The translations under genes were made by a program, and so were the position numbers. From NCBI GenBank assembly GCA_015075365.1, contig JABTUN010000003.1, positions 727,060-791,059 on the forward strand: DNA of 64,000 bases. Reading direction: 5' to 3'. Positions 1 through 8,354 of this stretch are shown here, one piece after another. The stretch's first letter is position 1. The number at the start of each line of letters is the position of its first letter. A model generated the notes under the pieces. It did not search any database and was not told where the DNA came from. It saw only the letters and a list, made by a program, of their open reading frames with translations. This DNA comes from Verrucomicrobiaceae bacterium (GTDB taxonomy: Bacteria; Verrucomicrobiota; Verrucomicrobiia; Verrucomicrobiales; Verrucomicrobiaceae).

Positions 1-1685
1 CCGTCGCCACCAGCTCGGCGCAGGTCAGCACGCCGCAGACGGATCTGCTCTACGGCCACTTCGAGACGCACATCGACTACACGCTTTCTCCGGGGAATCC
101 GAACGCGGGCTGGCAGTTCTACGTTTCCTACAACAAGAACGACGACTTCAATGACCGCACGCAAATCGTGCGCCTGAATCCGGCGACGACGCGCATCGTG
201 GCCACACCGCCGACGCAGGGCACGATCAGCGCGGCGATTTCAGAGCTGGGGCCGGTGGGGCAGCCGATCTGGGTGCTGCCGCAGACGAATGTGATCGGCG
301 CACCGTATCTCGGCACGCGGGCCGTGTTTGATGCGGGGATTTTCAAAGCCTCGTTCATGGGTTTTTACGTCGATGATCCTCTCGGGAGCATCACGCTGGC
401 GCTGCACAGTGTGACGGGCACCGGACCGGCCGCCGGCGGCCACTTTGGCCTCTACACGAGCGATTTCGCCGGGCCGCTGATCCTCATGAATTCCGCCGAT
501 GGCATTGATGCGAATGATCAGATCGAAACACTCACGCCGGATGCCCACAGCCACTTTTTTTGGTCGTTCACGAAGCCGGGGAACTACGCCGTGACCTTTC
601 GCGGTCATGGTCAGCTCCTCACCGGGCTCGGTGGCGCGAGCACGCAGGGTTTTGGCACCTTCAACTTCAGCGTGCCGTTTTCCAGCCGTCTGCAAAACAC
701 CGCGACGCTGCGCCTCGGTGCCGGCAGCGAGTGGCATGTGCTGCTGGAGGATGCGACGAACGCGGTGGCCTACGAATCGCGCCAAGGCTTCCTCGAAGCA
801 GGCACTGCGTCCACTTCGACCGTGCAGAGCACGTTTCCCGGCGCCACGCGTCAGATGTCGCTCACGCTTTCTGCTTTGGGCAGCGCTGTGGCAAACATCG
901 TCGGCCAAACGCCCGCTCTCGCGGCCACCGGCGTGCCTGCGGGCCTGCTGCAGAGCGATGCGGTGACCGTTCGCTTGATCGGCGTGCATGGACCGGGGCA
1001 GTTTGCGCTGCTGAACGGCACGGGCACTGCGCTGCTGATGAACTCCGCCGATGGCCTCAGCGCGGCAGACAGCGTGACGGTCTCCCGCTCCGCGAATCTC
1101 TCTGCGCTGGCTGCTTTCACTGCCGACGGTCTTTACCGCGTGACGCTGCAACTCAGCGCTACGACGAGCGGCGGCCAAAGCGTGACCAGCCAGCCCTTCA
1201 CGCTTAGTTTTGGCTCCAATCGCACCGCTGCCTTCACCTACACGCAGTGGCGGCAGAGTTTTGAAGCAGCGCATGGGCTCAGCAGTGGCGCTTTGAGCAG
1301 CGCCTCGGCTGATCTTGACCAGGACGGCTTGCGCAACGGGCACGAGTTCCTGCTCTTCTGGCATGGATGCAATCCGGCGCAGGCGGATCTGGGCCTGAAT
1401 CCCGTGCCGCAGTTCAACGGCGGCTTTTTGGGCCTCGATTTCCTGCGAGACACCTACAAGGACGCGCTCAACGAAGGCAGCTTCCAGATCAATCCGATGC
1501 TCAGCACGAACCTCAGCACCTGGAGCAGCCAGTCGCCACGCAATCCCGGCCGTCCGCTCGAAACTTACGAGACCGGCGCGGAGAAGGGCAACGCGCTCGG
1601 CCGCATCCTGCTGCGTCGCCTGCGCATCCCGGTCACCGGCACGGTGGACAAGGCCTTCGGGCGCTTCCAGGCGGTGATGCCTTGA
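1..1685 (+). CDS. choice-of-anchor-M domain surface protein, 5' partial
   Basis: The frame is open from base 3 to the TGA at 1683-1685, so the true start lies left of the window; the first ATG at 168 is internal. The visible ~560 residues contain two copies of the choice-of-anchor-M / surface-anchored repeat: a stretch with GHFGLYTSDFAG, then NSADGID and HSHFFWSFTKPGNY, and a weaker second copy with GQFALLNGTG and NSADGLS. Near the C-terminus DLDQDGLRNGHE resembles a calcium-binding thrombospondin-3/EF-type loop. No PEP-CTERM tail is present; the protein ends FQAVMP. Members of this family are exported surface proteins often linked to metal uptake, but the ligand here is unknown. The next gene encodes a shorter relative. 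Confidence 0.8.
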   Translation, partial: VATSSAQVSTPQTDLLYGHFETHIDYTLSPGNPNAGWQFYVSYNKNDDFNDRTQIVRLNPATTRIVATPPTQGTISAAISELGPVGQPIWVLPQTNVIGAPYLGTRAVFDAGIFKASFMGFYVDDPLGSITLALHSVTGTGPAAGGHFGLYTSDFAGPLILMNSADGIDANDQIETLTPDAHSHFFWSFTKPGNYAVTFRGHGQLLTGLGGASTQGFGTFNFSVPFSSRLQNTATLRLGAGSEWHVLLEDATNAVAYESRQGFLEAGTASTSTVQSTFPGATRQMSLTLSALGSAVANIVGQTPALAATGVPAGLLQSDAVTVRLIGVHGPGQFALLNGTGTALLMNSADGLSAADSVTVSRSANLSALAAFTADGLYRVTLQLSATTSGGQSVTSQPFTLSFGSNRTAAFTYTQWRQSFEAAHGLSSGALSSASADLDQDGLRNGHEFLLFWHGCNPAQADLGLNPVPQFNGGFLGLDFLRDTYKDALNEGSFQINPMLSTNLSTWSSQSPRNPGRPLETYETGAEKGNALGRILLRRLRIPVTGTVDKAFGRFQAVMP

Positions 1686-1701
1686 TTGAAACGCAAAACA
1701 T

Positions 1702-1729
1702 TTGCAATTAACTATTGCAATAGAATTGC
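1702..1729 (+). promoter_or_regulatory. overlapping palindromes, candidate Fur/Zur-family operator
   Basis: TTGCAAT, five bases, ATTGCAA forms a perfect inverted repeat (1702-1720). A second one, GCAAT-AGA-ATTGC (1717-1729), overlaps its right arm. The block ends 22 bases before the ATG at 1752, and TAGAAT at 1721-1726 could be a -10 element, so a protein bound here would cover the promoter. The histidine-rich downstream product makes a metal-responsive repressor attractive, but regulator identity is inference. Confidence 0.45.
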
Positions 1730-1751
1730 GGTTGTGTAGAAATGCGGAGCC

Positions 1752-2489
1752 ATGAAAAACTCCCTCCGCTTCCTCTTCATCGCGCTTCTTTCTGCCACTT
1801 CCGCCCAGGCCGCCTCCACTTGGACGACCGGACATGGTGACATCGGCGTGCATTACGATGCCGGTGAACTTCATCTGCACATGCACCTGCACTCCGGAGC
1901 CGTGGTGGGAGGATCAGCCCTCGGAGTGGATACGGAGTTTGAGCCAGGGGATATCATCAGCGCTGTGACCGGCGTGGCGCAGCTTTCACGCCCATCAAAC
2001 CCTTCTCTCAATCCGACCGGTGTCGCTGCTGGCTCACCGATCTGGATCCTTCCGATCACCGCGAATCCAGCACTGCCCTTCCTGGGCTGGGGCACTGAAG
2101 AGCTCGATTCGGGAGACTGGACGGGCAATCTGACCTTCAGCCTCGTCAATGTGATCTCTCCGAGCGGCAGCGGATATTTCTCTGTTTACACGCCGGACGG
2201 CTTCGGCGGGCTGGACTTCAACATGTCCACCTTCGACGGCGGCATTACCGGCGCGGATATCGCCACACAGGCCGCAGGCACGCACAACCATCGCTTTGTC
2301 ACTTTCAGCGAAACAGGTCTATGGGAGGTTCAGATGAAGGTATCCGGCACGCATGCGCTCGACGGTTTCAAAGAGTCTGGTGTGGAGTCCTTCTTCTTCC
2401 AAGTGACGCCCGAGCCCTCCAAGGCCTTGTTTTCAGGAATTGGGCTTGGGGCAGTGCTCTTCCGCCGTCGTCGTCCGGCGCAAAGCTGA
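1752..2489 (+). CDS. choice-of-anchor-M protein with PEP-CTERM sorting tail
   Basis: This 245-residue exported protein starts MKNSLRFLFIALLSATSAQA, a clear Sec signal peptide. The mature N-terminus carries HLHMHLHSG, the histidine cluster typical of the choice-of-anchor-M domain, followed by GYFSVYTPDGFGG and a HNHRFVTFSETGLW segment. The C-terminus is a classic PEP-CTERM signal: TPEPS, a hydrophobic helix, then RRRR, recognised by exosortase-type systems for surface attachment. It lies 66 bp after the larger relative and is followed by a strong terminator. The His cluster suggests metal binding (inference). The overlapping palindromes upstream may make it metal-regulated. Confidence 0.85.
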   Translation: MKNSLRFLFIALLSATSAQAASTWTTGHGDIGVHYDAGELHLHMHLHSGAVVGGSALGVDTEFEPGDIISAVTGVAQLSRPSNPSLNPTGVAAGSPIWILPITANPALPFLGWGTEELDSGDWTGNLTFSLVNVISPSGSGYFSVYTPDGFGGLDFNMSTFDGGITGADIATQAAGTHNHRFVTFSETGLWEVQMKVSGTHALDGFKESGVESFFFQVTPEPSKALFSGIGLGAVLFRRRRPAQS

Positions 2490-2511
2490 CGCGCGATCCA
2501 TCCCGCCACGC

Positions 2512-2547
2512 AAAACGCCGCTCCGGTCATCCCGCAGCGGCGTTTTT
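2512..2547. terminator. bidirectional rho-independent terminator between convergent genes
   Basis: AAAACGCCGCT (2512-2522) pairs with AGCGGCGTTTT (2536-2546) over 11 bp with a 13-base loop; a T-run follows on the plus strand and an A-run precedes, so it works both ways. It separates the convergent PEP-CTERM gene and the Gfo/Idh gene. Confidence 0.85.
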
Positions 2548-2559
2548 GTTTGAGCTCGA

Positions 2560-3531
2560 TCACTTCCGCGCCTCGGCCAGCGCCTTGTCCATGACCTCTT
2601 TGAGGGACACTTCGGCACCGTTGCGGCGCTTGCTCTCGTCAGCGGCTTCCATGAAGGCGTAAATCTCGAGCGTCTCCTCAGGTGTCACAGGCATCACGCC
2701 GGTGCGGAAGAAATGCGCGATGGAAAAAAGCAACGGATCATAGCCCTCGTATTTGCCCACTTCGGCGTCCTCGCCTTTTTCGCCCACGGCCTTGCCGCCA
2801 TAGCCTTTGCGCTCGGTGAAGGTGCCGGTGCGTCCGCCTTCCCAGGTTCCGGTGACGGTGATCATTCCATCGGCCGTTTTGCCACGCTTCACACTCTGGC
2901 AGCCGGTGCCCATGATCGTGTAGAGCGACTCCACGCCGTGGATGCCATACCAGAAGAGGTCGGGATGATGCTCCTCAAGGCTCGCGGGGCTGCCCGTCTC
3001 GGCGTTTTTCACCTTGCCGATGCTGCCATTACGCACGGCCTGCGTGGCCTTGCCAAAACGCAGTGACGAAGAGGAGAAGACCGGGATGCCCGACTTCTTC
3101 GCCGCGTCGAAAATCTTGATCGCGTCCACCAGCGTGCCGGCGATGGGTTTGTCGATGAAGACCGGCTTGTGCGCTTCGAGGCACGGAAGGAGCTGCTCGA
3201 GGTGCGGGCGGCCATCATTCGATTCGAGGAAGACCACGTCCACCTTGTCGAGCAGGGCATCAATGGTGGGCACGATCTCCACGCCGAGCTTCTTCACCTG
3301 CTCGATGTATTCCGGCACGCGTTTCGTGCTCGATTCGATGTCCTTCGAGCCCTGCGGATACGCCGCCACGATGCGCAGGCCAATTACCTCCGGCTTCTGC
3401 GGATCAGTGTTGCAGGTCTTCGTGAAGGCCACGGCGTGGGAGGTGTCGAGCCCGATGATACCAGCACGGATGTTTTGGGCAGCAGCGGTGAGCGTGAAGG
3501 CGGCGAGAGCGAGGAGGGTGCGGAAAATCAT
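2560..3531 (-). CDS. secreted Gfo/Idh/MocA-family oxidoreductase
   Basis: The 323-residue product has an N-terminal signal peptide (MIFRTLLALAAFTLTAAAQ) followed by a nucleotide-binding start IRAGIIGLDTSH, which is a divergent form of the usual GxGxxG Rossmann loop. DKPIAG near residue 130 corresponds to the EKP motif carrying the catalytic lysine. Family members are NAD(P)-dependent sugar or polyol dehydrogenases; the substrate cannot be read from sequence. The exported form is common in Verrucomicrobia and Planctomycetes, where the function is mostly unproven. It lies 40 bp downstream of nth on the same strand and converges on the PEP-CTERM gene. Confidence 0.85.
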   Translation of the reverse strand: MIFRTLLALAAFTLTAAAQNIRAGIIGLDTSHAVAFTKTCNTDPQKPEVIGLRIVAAYPQGSKDIESSTKRVPEYIEQVKKLGVEIVPTIDALLDKVDVVFLESNDGRPHLEQLLPCLEAHKPVFIDKPIAGTLVDAIKIFDAAKKSGIPVFSSSSLRFGKATQAVRNGSIGKVKNAETGSPASLEEHHPDLFWYGIHGVESLYTIMGTGCQSVKRGKTADGMITVTGTWEGGRTGTFTERKGYGGKAVGEKGEDAEVGKYEGYDPLLFSIAHFFRTGVMPVTPEETLEIYAFMEAADESKRRNGAEVSLKEVMDKALAEARK

Positions 3532-3571
3532 GCGGCAGAGACTACGCGCGGCAGGCCGGTTTGTTTGCGCC

Positions 3572-4225
3572 TCATGCCTTCTTCGTTTTCACCGCACGTT
3601 TGCGCTCCGGGAAGCAGGTGGTGCAGATTTCGCACACGGTGCCGTCACACCCTCGTGCGGTGCAGTGTTCGCGACCGTAAAAGATGATCTGGAGGTGCAG
3701 CTTGTTCCAGGCGGACTCCGGGAAGAGGCGTTTGAGGTCGCGCTCCGTCTGGAGCACATTTTTGCCGCTGCTGAGCTGCCAGCGCTGGGCCAGGCGGTGG
3801 ATGTGGGTGTCCACCGGGAAGGAAGGCACGCCAAAAGCCTGTGCCATGACGACTTGCGCGGTCTTGTGACCCACGCCGGGTAGTTTTTCGAGTTCGTCGA
3901 GCTTCGCAGGCACCTTCCCGCCGTGCTCACGCACAAGAATTTCGCTGAGTTTTTGGATCGCACGGGCCTTTTGCGGTCCCAGGCCGCAGGGACGCACCAC
4001 GCCCTCGATTTTCTCCACCGGCACCTTCGCCAGGGCCTCCGGCGTGCGTCCCAGGGCGAAGAGGGAGGGCGTGATCTGGTTCACCCGCACATCCGTGCAT
4101 TGGGCGGAGAGCAGCACGGCCACCAGCAGGGTGAAGGCATCCGTGTGGTCGAGCGGGACGGGCGGATTTGGATAAAGCTCACCCAGCCGGTGCTGGATGA
4201 AAGCGGCGCGCTCGCTTTTTGTCAC
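3572..4225 (-). CDS. nth: endonuclease III (DNA glycosylase/AP lyase)
   Basis: The 217-residue protein matches the normal length for Nth, which excises oxidised pyrimidines and cleaves the abasic site in base excision repair. The helix-hairpin-helix LPGVGHKTA (residues 115-123) contains the catalytic Lys121, and VDTHIHR supplies the catalytic Asp139. Cysteines at 188, 193, 198, 201 and 204 should hold the 4Fe-4S cluster, but their spacing (x9, x2, x2 for one choice) differs from the canonical x6, x2, x5. The C-terminus is a basic tail. It ends 40 bp before the Gfo/Idh gene and starts 9 bp after the lipoprotein gene, so these three may be co-transcribed. Confidence 0.93.
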   Translation of the reverse strand: MTKSERAAFIQHRLGELYPNPPVPLDHTDAFTLLVAVLLSAQCTDVRVNQITPSLFALGRTPEALAKVPVEKIEGVVRPCGLGPQKARAIQKLSEILVREHGGKVPAKLDELEKLPGVGHKTAQVVMAQAFGVPSFPVDTHIHRLAQRWQLSSGKNVLQTERDLKRLFPESAWNKLHLQIIFYGREHCTARGCDGTVCEICTTCFPERKRAVKTKKA

Positions 4226-4234
4226 GGGGCGGCG

Positions 4235-4717
4235 TTACAGGCGTTTCTCGATCCGGCTGGCCATCTTGTCCACATGGCCCCAATGGCTGCGGGGCTTCAG
4301 AATGGCCAGGCTCTTGGAAAAAGAACCCCAGCGCAGCACGCGGATGTTCACATTGCGCACGCCCCACTCCTTCATGTCCTGCTTGCTGGGCTTGTAGAGA
4401 TCGATGGTGTTGGTGCCCACCAGCGCGGAGCCGTAATCGTCCACCTGGTAAATGTAAGGGGTGCCTTCAATCTGGAAGATCGTCCCCACGGGATACACCG
4501 ACCAGTCGGCGGCGGCGCTGCGCACTTTGCCATACTTCAGCTCGCTGCCCACGGCGGTGGCCTTGCCATACACGATGTGGTCGGACTCCGTGTGGGTGTA
4601 GGCCGTCGTGCGGACGGAGGAAATGCGGGTTCCCTTCATCGACGGCTTCGTGCTGCTGGCGCAGGAGGAGAGCAGGGTGGCCGTGAGGCAAATCAGGATG
4701 GCGTGCAGGCTTCTCAT
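4235..4717 (-). CDS. 3D-domain (double-psi barrel) lipoprotein
   Basis: The 160-residue product has a lipoprotein signal with lipobox LLSSC (Cys19). The C-terminal half contains VYPVGTIFQIEG and QVDDYGSALVGTNTIDLY, matching the 3D domain, named for its three conserved aspartates (here near D93/D94 and D106). This fold occurs in MltA-type lytic transglycosylases and in resuscitation/cell-wall hydrolases. Because only the 3D domain is present, catalytic activity on peptidoglycan is not certain. It probably sits in the periplasm on a lipid anchor. It is 9 bp upstream of nth; the 186-bp space before it shows no clear regulatory signal. Confidence 0.8.
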   Translation of the reverse strand: MRSLHAILICLTATLLSSCASSTKPSMKGTRISSVRTTAYTHTESDHIVYGKATAVGSELKYGKVRSAAADWSVYPVGTIFQIEGTPYIYQVDDYGSALVGTNTIDLYKPSKQDMKEWGVRNVNIRVLRWGSFSKSLAILKPRSHWGHVDKMASRIEKRL

Positions 4718-4903
4718 GATTGTTTTGGTTTTACTGACTATTAAGATTTATTTTTCGCCGCCCATTCTGGTTCACCAGCCGCTGGAAAGCAATGGCTGAT
4801 TTCGCGCCAGGACAGGCCGCGCTGTGGTGGTTGTGGTTGGAATGATAAGACAGCTCCTGTGGCAGATTCCGGGCCGGTTTTGACATTTTTTTCCAGGCAG
4901 GAC

Positions 4904-6616
4904 TCATCGGCCCCGTCGCGCCATCTCCAGCGCGCGCCCGTATTGGTGCCGGAACAGGTCTCCCAGCTCGCGGGCCAGCAGGGTCTCCTGCAGCTTGTCA
5001 CGCGCGGCAAGGGTCCGGCGGATGCTGTCCATCGCCGTGGCGTATTTCACCCGGTTCAGGTCTTCCAGCACCGTCAGCGCGCGCTCCGGCATGCCGCCGT
5101 CCACGATCGCCCGCCACGCGGCCCGCAGCTCCTCGTGCGGGTCCACGCACAACACGCGCACGAGGAAACGGATCGAGTTGAAGGCCGGTCCGGTCCATTC
5201 CGGGTGGTAGATGAAGGCCGTGGCCTTCTCAAAGGGCAGTTCGTCCCGGTCGTTCATCACGGCGCGGCTCTCCGCCGTGTAAAAGTCCCTCCGCACGGGC
5301 AGGCGGCGCAGCGCGTGCTCCTGCGGGCCGCCGGGCGCGCCCTTGGGATAGCACCACAGCCGCTGCCCAGGCTCCCCCAGCACGAATTCGATGAACGCGG
5401 TGGCCACCTCCGCGTTCGGCGCGCCGCGGAACATGGCGATGGGGTCCACGCTGATGGACGTGCCGCCTGCCGGGGCTACAAAACCCACGCGCGAGCTGCC
5501 GTCCGCCGCCCGTGTGTCCTCCTGGGCGGTGCGGCCGTAAAAATCAATGCACATGCCTGCCGCCGCCTCCCCGCGCATCACCTCCAGCGGGATTTTGGTC
5601 GAAGTGTCCGAAAAATAACGCGCATTCGCCGCGATCCGCTGGATCAGCCGCATACCGCGCATCCAGCCCTCCTCGACGCCGCCCAGTTCGATCTCCTCCG
5701 GTGTGCGCTTGCCGGGAGGTGTCAATTTCGCCTCCTCGACGGCGATCTGCATCTGCTGCTGGATCAGCATCTCGAAGACCTTCGCCACCGATCCGCTCTT
5801 CGCGGGGTCCGTCAGCGCGATCTGCCCGAAATAGCGCGGATCGGCCAGGTCCTGCCACGAGGCCGGCTCCTTCTCGATGCCCAGCCGTTTCAGCACATCC
5901 TTGTTATAAACAATGCCGCTCTGGGAAATGCAGGCTCCGCACCATTTTCCCTCCGGATCACGAAACGGCTCCCCGCTCACTTTTTCCGGGATTCCGGCCT
6001 CCCCGAACCACCCCGGATGCTGTTTCATCAGGCTCGAAATTCCCGTTTTCCGGCCATCCCCGGCCACCAAGGTGCCCGCCCGCGCCTGCTGCTCGAAATC
6101 ATAGGCCCCGCCGCCGAACATCACATCCACACCGATGCCGATGTCCGATCCGAGGAACTCCTTTCGCGCCTGCTGCTCCTCGTCTGGCGGCAGTCCCGGT
6201 TTTGACGGCTCCACTTTCAGGCTCAGGCACGTCTGGGCGATTCCGCTCGTCCAGGGGCGGCCCAGCGTCCTCTCCCAGTGCCGCTGAAAGGCCGCCGTGA
6301 ACTCCGATTTGATCAGCATGGCGATCTCCGAGGTCCCGCCCGGCACCCGCCAGTCCACATACAGCGTCTCCCCCGTCCGTGCCTTCCAGTGCGCGGCAAA
6401 CGCATGGCCAAACTCCGCCCGGATGCGGTCCGTGTGCGGCGTGAGGATGACCAGCCTCCGGTCCCAGCGCCGGGGCGTGGTGCTGTCCGCCGGTTTGAGC
6501 AAAAACGGGCCGGTCAGCACCGCCAGGATGCCCAGCAGCGCCGCAGCCTCCTTGGGGTGCCCCCGCAGCCACGCTTTGGCGCGTTGCAGCGCCGGATGCT
6601 GGGAAAGGCGCTTCAT
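4904..6616 (-). CDS. ABC transporter extracellular solute-binding protein (iron(III)-type)
   Basis: This 570-residue protein starts with a basic stretch and a hydrophobic anchor (about residues 23-42, AAALLGILAVLTGPFLL), then the mature solute-binding fold beginning RRLVILTPHTDRIRAEFGHAF. The pattern VDWRVPGGTSEIAMLIKSEF and the internal GIVYNKDVLKRLGI and FYGRTAQEDTRAA segments fit the ferric-iron/spermidine-type family-1 binding proteins. It is longer than typical (~340 aa), with a long C-terminal extension. It lies 2 bp behind the ATPase gene, so the two are co-translated. No permease gene is adjacent in this window. The substrate assignment to iron is by family resemblance only. Confidence 0.75.
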   Translation of the reverse strand: MKRLSQHPALQRAKAWLRGHPKEAAALLGILAVLTGPFLLKPADSTTPRRWDRRLVILTPHTDRIRAEFGHAFAAHWKARTGETLYVDWRVPGGTSEIAMLIKSEFTAAFQRHWERTLGRPWTSGIAQTCLSLKVEPSKPGLPPDEEQQARKEFLGSDIGIGVDVMFGGGAYDFEQQARAGTLVAGDGRKTGISSLMKQHPGWFGEAGIPEKVSGEPFRDPEGKWCGACISQSGIVYNKDVLKRLGIEKEPASWQDLADPRYFGQIALTDPAKSGSVAKVFEMLIQQQMQIAVEEAKLTPPGKRTPEEIELGGVEEGWMRGMRLIQRIAANARYFSDTSTKIPLEVMRGEAAAGMCIDFYGRTAQEDTRAADGSSRVGFVAPAGGTSISVDPIAMFRGAPNAEVATAFIEFVLGEPGQRLWCYPKGAPGGPQEHALRRLPVRRDFYTAESRAVMNDRDELPFEKATAFIYHPEWTGPAFNSIRFLVRVLCVDPHEELRAAWRAIVDGGMPERALTVLEDLNRVKYATAMDSIRRTLAARDKLQETLLARELGDLFRHQYGRALEMARRGR

Positions 6617-6618
6617 GG

Positions 6619-7698
6619 TTACTTCCGGATGATCACCACGTCATGCATCGCGGCCATGGCCCTCACTTCCTCCTCGCCAGGCGGGCGCACGATGAAAGGA
6701 TTGAACTCGGTGAGCTTCAGCAGCGGCCCGCCCTGCACCTGGATCTGATACTGCACCGTGGAGCCGAGGTACGTCGTGTCCACGATCTGGCCGGGAAAGC
6801 GGTTCGTGCTGTCCATGATGTGGTGGAAGGTCAGCGCCTCCGGCCGGATGCTCAGATACACCGGCTGCCCGTTCGCCGGTGTCCAGCCCGTCTCGTTCGG
6901 CCGCCCGCGCAGCGTCCCAAAGCCCGTCTCCACATCGTAATAGCCCTGGCGGCTGCTTTCCCGGAACACCCGGCCCTCCATGATGTTCGTCTCCCCGATG
7001 AACTCCGCCACCATGCGGCTCGCCGGGTGCTTGTACACATCCTGCGGCACGCCCGCCTGCGCCAGCCGACCGCCGTCCATGATCGCCATCCGGTCCGCCA
7101 TCGACAGCGCCTCATCCCGGTCATGCGTCACATAGATCGCGGTCAGCCCGTGCTCCTTGCAGATGCGGCGGATCTCTGATCGCATCTCATGGCGCAGTTT
7201 CGCATCCAGGTTCGACAGCGGCTCATCCAGCAGCAGGCACTTCGGGCGGATCACCAGCGCGCGGGCCAGCGCCACGCGCTGCTGCTGGCCGCCGGAGAGC
7301 TGCTGGATCTTCCGGGTACCCAGGCCCGCCAGTTGCACCTGCTCCAGCGCCTCGTTCACCCGGTGCTCGATCTCCCGCGCGGGACGTTTTCGCTCCTCCA
7401 GCCCGAAGGCCACGTTCTGCGCCACATTCAGGTGCGGCCACAGGGCATAGCTCTGGAACATCATGCCTGTGCCGCGCCGGTGCGCCGGCACCCGTGTCAC
7501 ATCCTCCTCGTCAAACCAGATCCGCCCGTGGTCCGGCTCATAAAATCCCGCGATGTGCCGCAGCAGCGTCGTCTTCCCGCAGCCGCTGGGGCCCAGCAGG
7601 AAGAACAGCTCTCCAGCCTCGATTTGCAGGCTCACCCCGCCCAGCACCGTGTTACCGCCAAAGCGTTTGGTGAGTTCCTGGATCGTGATCGTGACCAT
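6619..7698 (-). CDS. ABC transporter ATP-binding protein (FbpC/PotA type)
   Basis: The 359-residue ATPase has Walker A LGPSGCGKTTLL, signature LSGGQQQRVALARAL, Walker B LLLDEPLSNLD and the switch histidine in YVTHD, followed by a TOBE-like C-terminal domain, as in iron, spermidine and maltose importers. The start used is ATG at 7698 (MVTITIQELTKRFGG), where homology begins; an in-frame GTG at 7728 would add ten unlikely residues. It is immediately upstream of the solute-binding gene. Upstream lies the repeat cluster, so a promoter must sit within or near the repeats. The missing permease is notable. Confidence 0.9.
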   Translation of the reverse strand: MVTITIQELTKRFGGNTVLGGVSLQIEAGELFFLLGPSGCGKTTLLRHIAGFYEPDHGRIWFDEEDVTRVPAHRRGTGMMFQSYALWPHLNVAQNVAFGLEERKRPAREIEHRVNEALEQVQLAGLGTRKIQQLSGGQQQRVALARALVIRPKCLLLDEPLSNLDAKLRHEMRSEIRRICKEHGLTAIYVTHDRDEALSMADRMAIMDGGRLAQAGVPQDVYKHPASRMVAEFIGETNIMEGRVFRESSRQGYYDVETGFGTLRGRPNETGWTPANGQPVYLSIRPEALTFHHIMDSTNRFPGQIVDTTYLGSTVQYQIQVQGGPLLKLTEFNPFIVRPPGEEEVRAMAAMHDVVIIRK

Positions 7699-7841
7699 GC
7701 AGCCGGACGGGGGGAGTCGAATTTTCACCCTGTTTTAGGTGACACGACGGATTCTGGCAATGCCAGACTCACCGCCCGCCTCCCTGCGCGCGGCCGACCT
7801 GCGGGTTTGGGGTTTCACGTTCCAAGTCTCCACGCCCCCTC

Positions 7842-8281
7842 GTAGAGGCAAACGTCAGTTTGCCCCGCCATGCTGTCGATCGGGGCACCGACCCGGTCAT
7901 CGTAGAGGCAAACGTCAGTTTGCCCCGGACCGGGGAAGTCTCACGACTTCCACTACGAACCCGGCGCACCGACCCGCCATGCTGTAGATCGGGGCACTGA
8001 CCCGGTCCTCGTAGAGGCAAACGTCAGTTTGCCCCGGACCGGGGAAGTCTCACGATTCCACTACGAACCCGGCGCACCGACCCGCCCCGCTGTAGATCGG
8101 GGCACCGACCCGGTCCTCGTAGAGGCAAACGTCAGTTTGCCCCGGACCGGGGAAGTCTCACGATTCCACTACGAACCCGGCGCACCGACCCGCCCCGCTG
8201 TAGATCGGGGCACCGACCCGGTCCTCGTAGAGGCAAACGTCCGTTTGCCCCGGACCGGGGAAGTCTCACGACTTCCTCTAC
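7842..8281. repeat. REP/BIME-like cluster: 108-bp tandem composite of GTAG hairpins
   Basis: Five copies of a hairpin GGCAAAC-GTCA-GTTTGCC, each preceded by GTAG plus one base, start at 7842, 7902, 8011, 8119 and 8227. The last four are spaced 108-109 bp. In each unit a second hairpin on the minus strand (GGAAGTC-GTGA-GACTTCC, also headed by GTAG) faces it at 7934-7956, 8043-8064, 8151-8172 and 8259-8281; the middle two lost one base in an arm. A third plus-strand element, GTAG then ATCGGG...CCCGGT, lies at 7984, 8092 and 8200, with a GTCG variant at 7875. An open frame through the units is a by-product of the 108-bp period, not a gene. Confidence 0.85.
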
Positions 8282-8286
8282 GAAAC

Positions 8287-8314
8287 CTCTCACGTCTCAC
8301 CTCTCACGTCTCAA
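8287..8314. repeat. short degenerate heptamer repeat
   Basis: Four heptamers (TCTCACG, TCTCACC, TCTCACG, TCTCAAC) follow the REP cluster. The same heptamer family recurs near 9066-9090, 22584-22750, 22806-22835, 23551-23590 and in the 24.4-24.5 kb array. The rest of 8315-8354 is pyrimidine-rich with no gene. Confidence 0.7.
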
Positions 8315-8354
8315 CGACTCTCCTCTATCTTCTATCCTCTCTCTCCTCCCCCCC

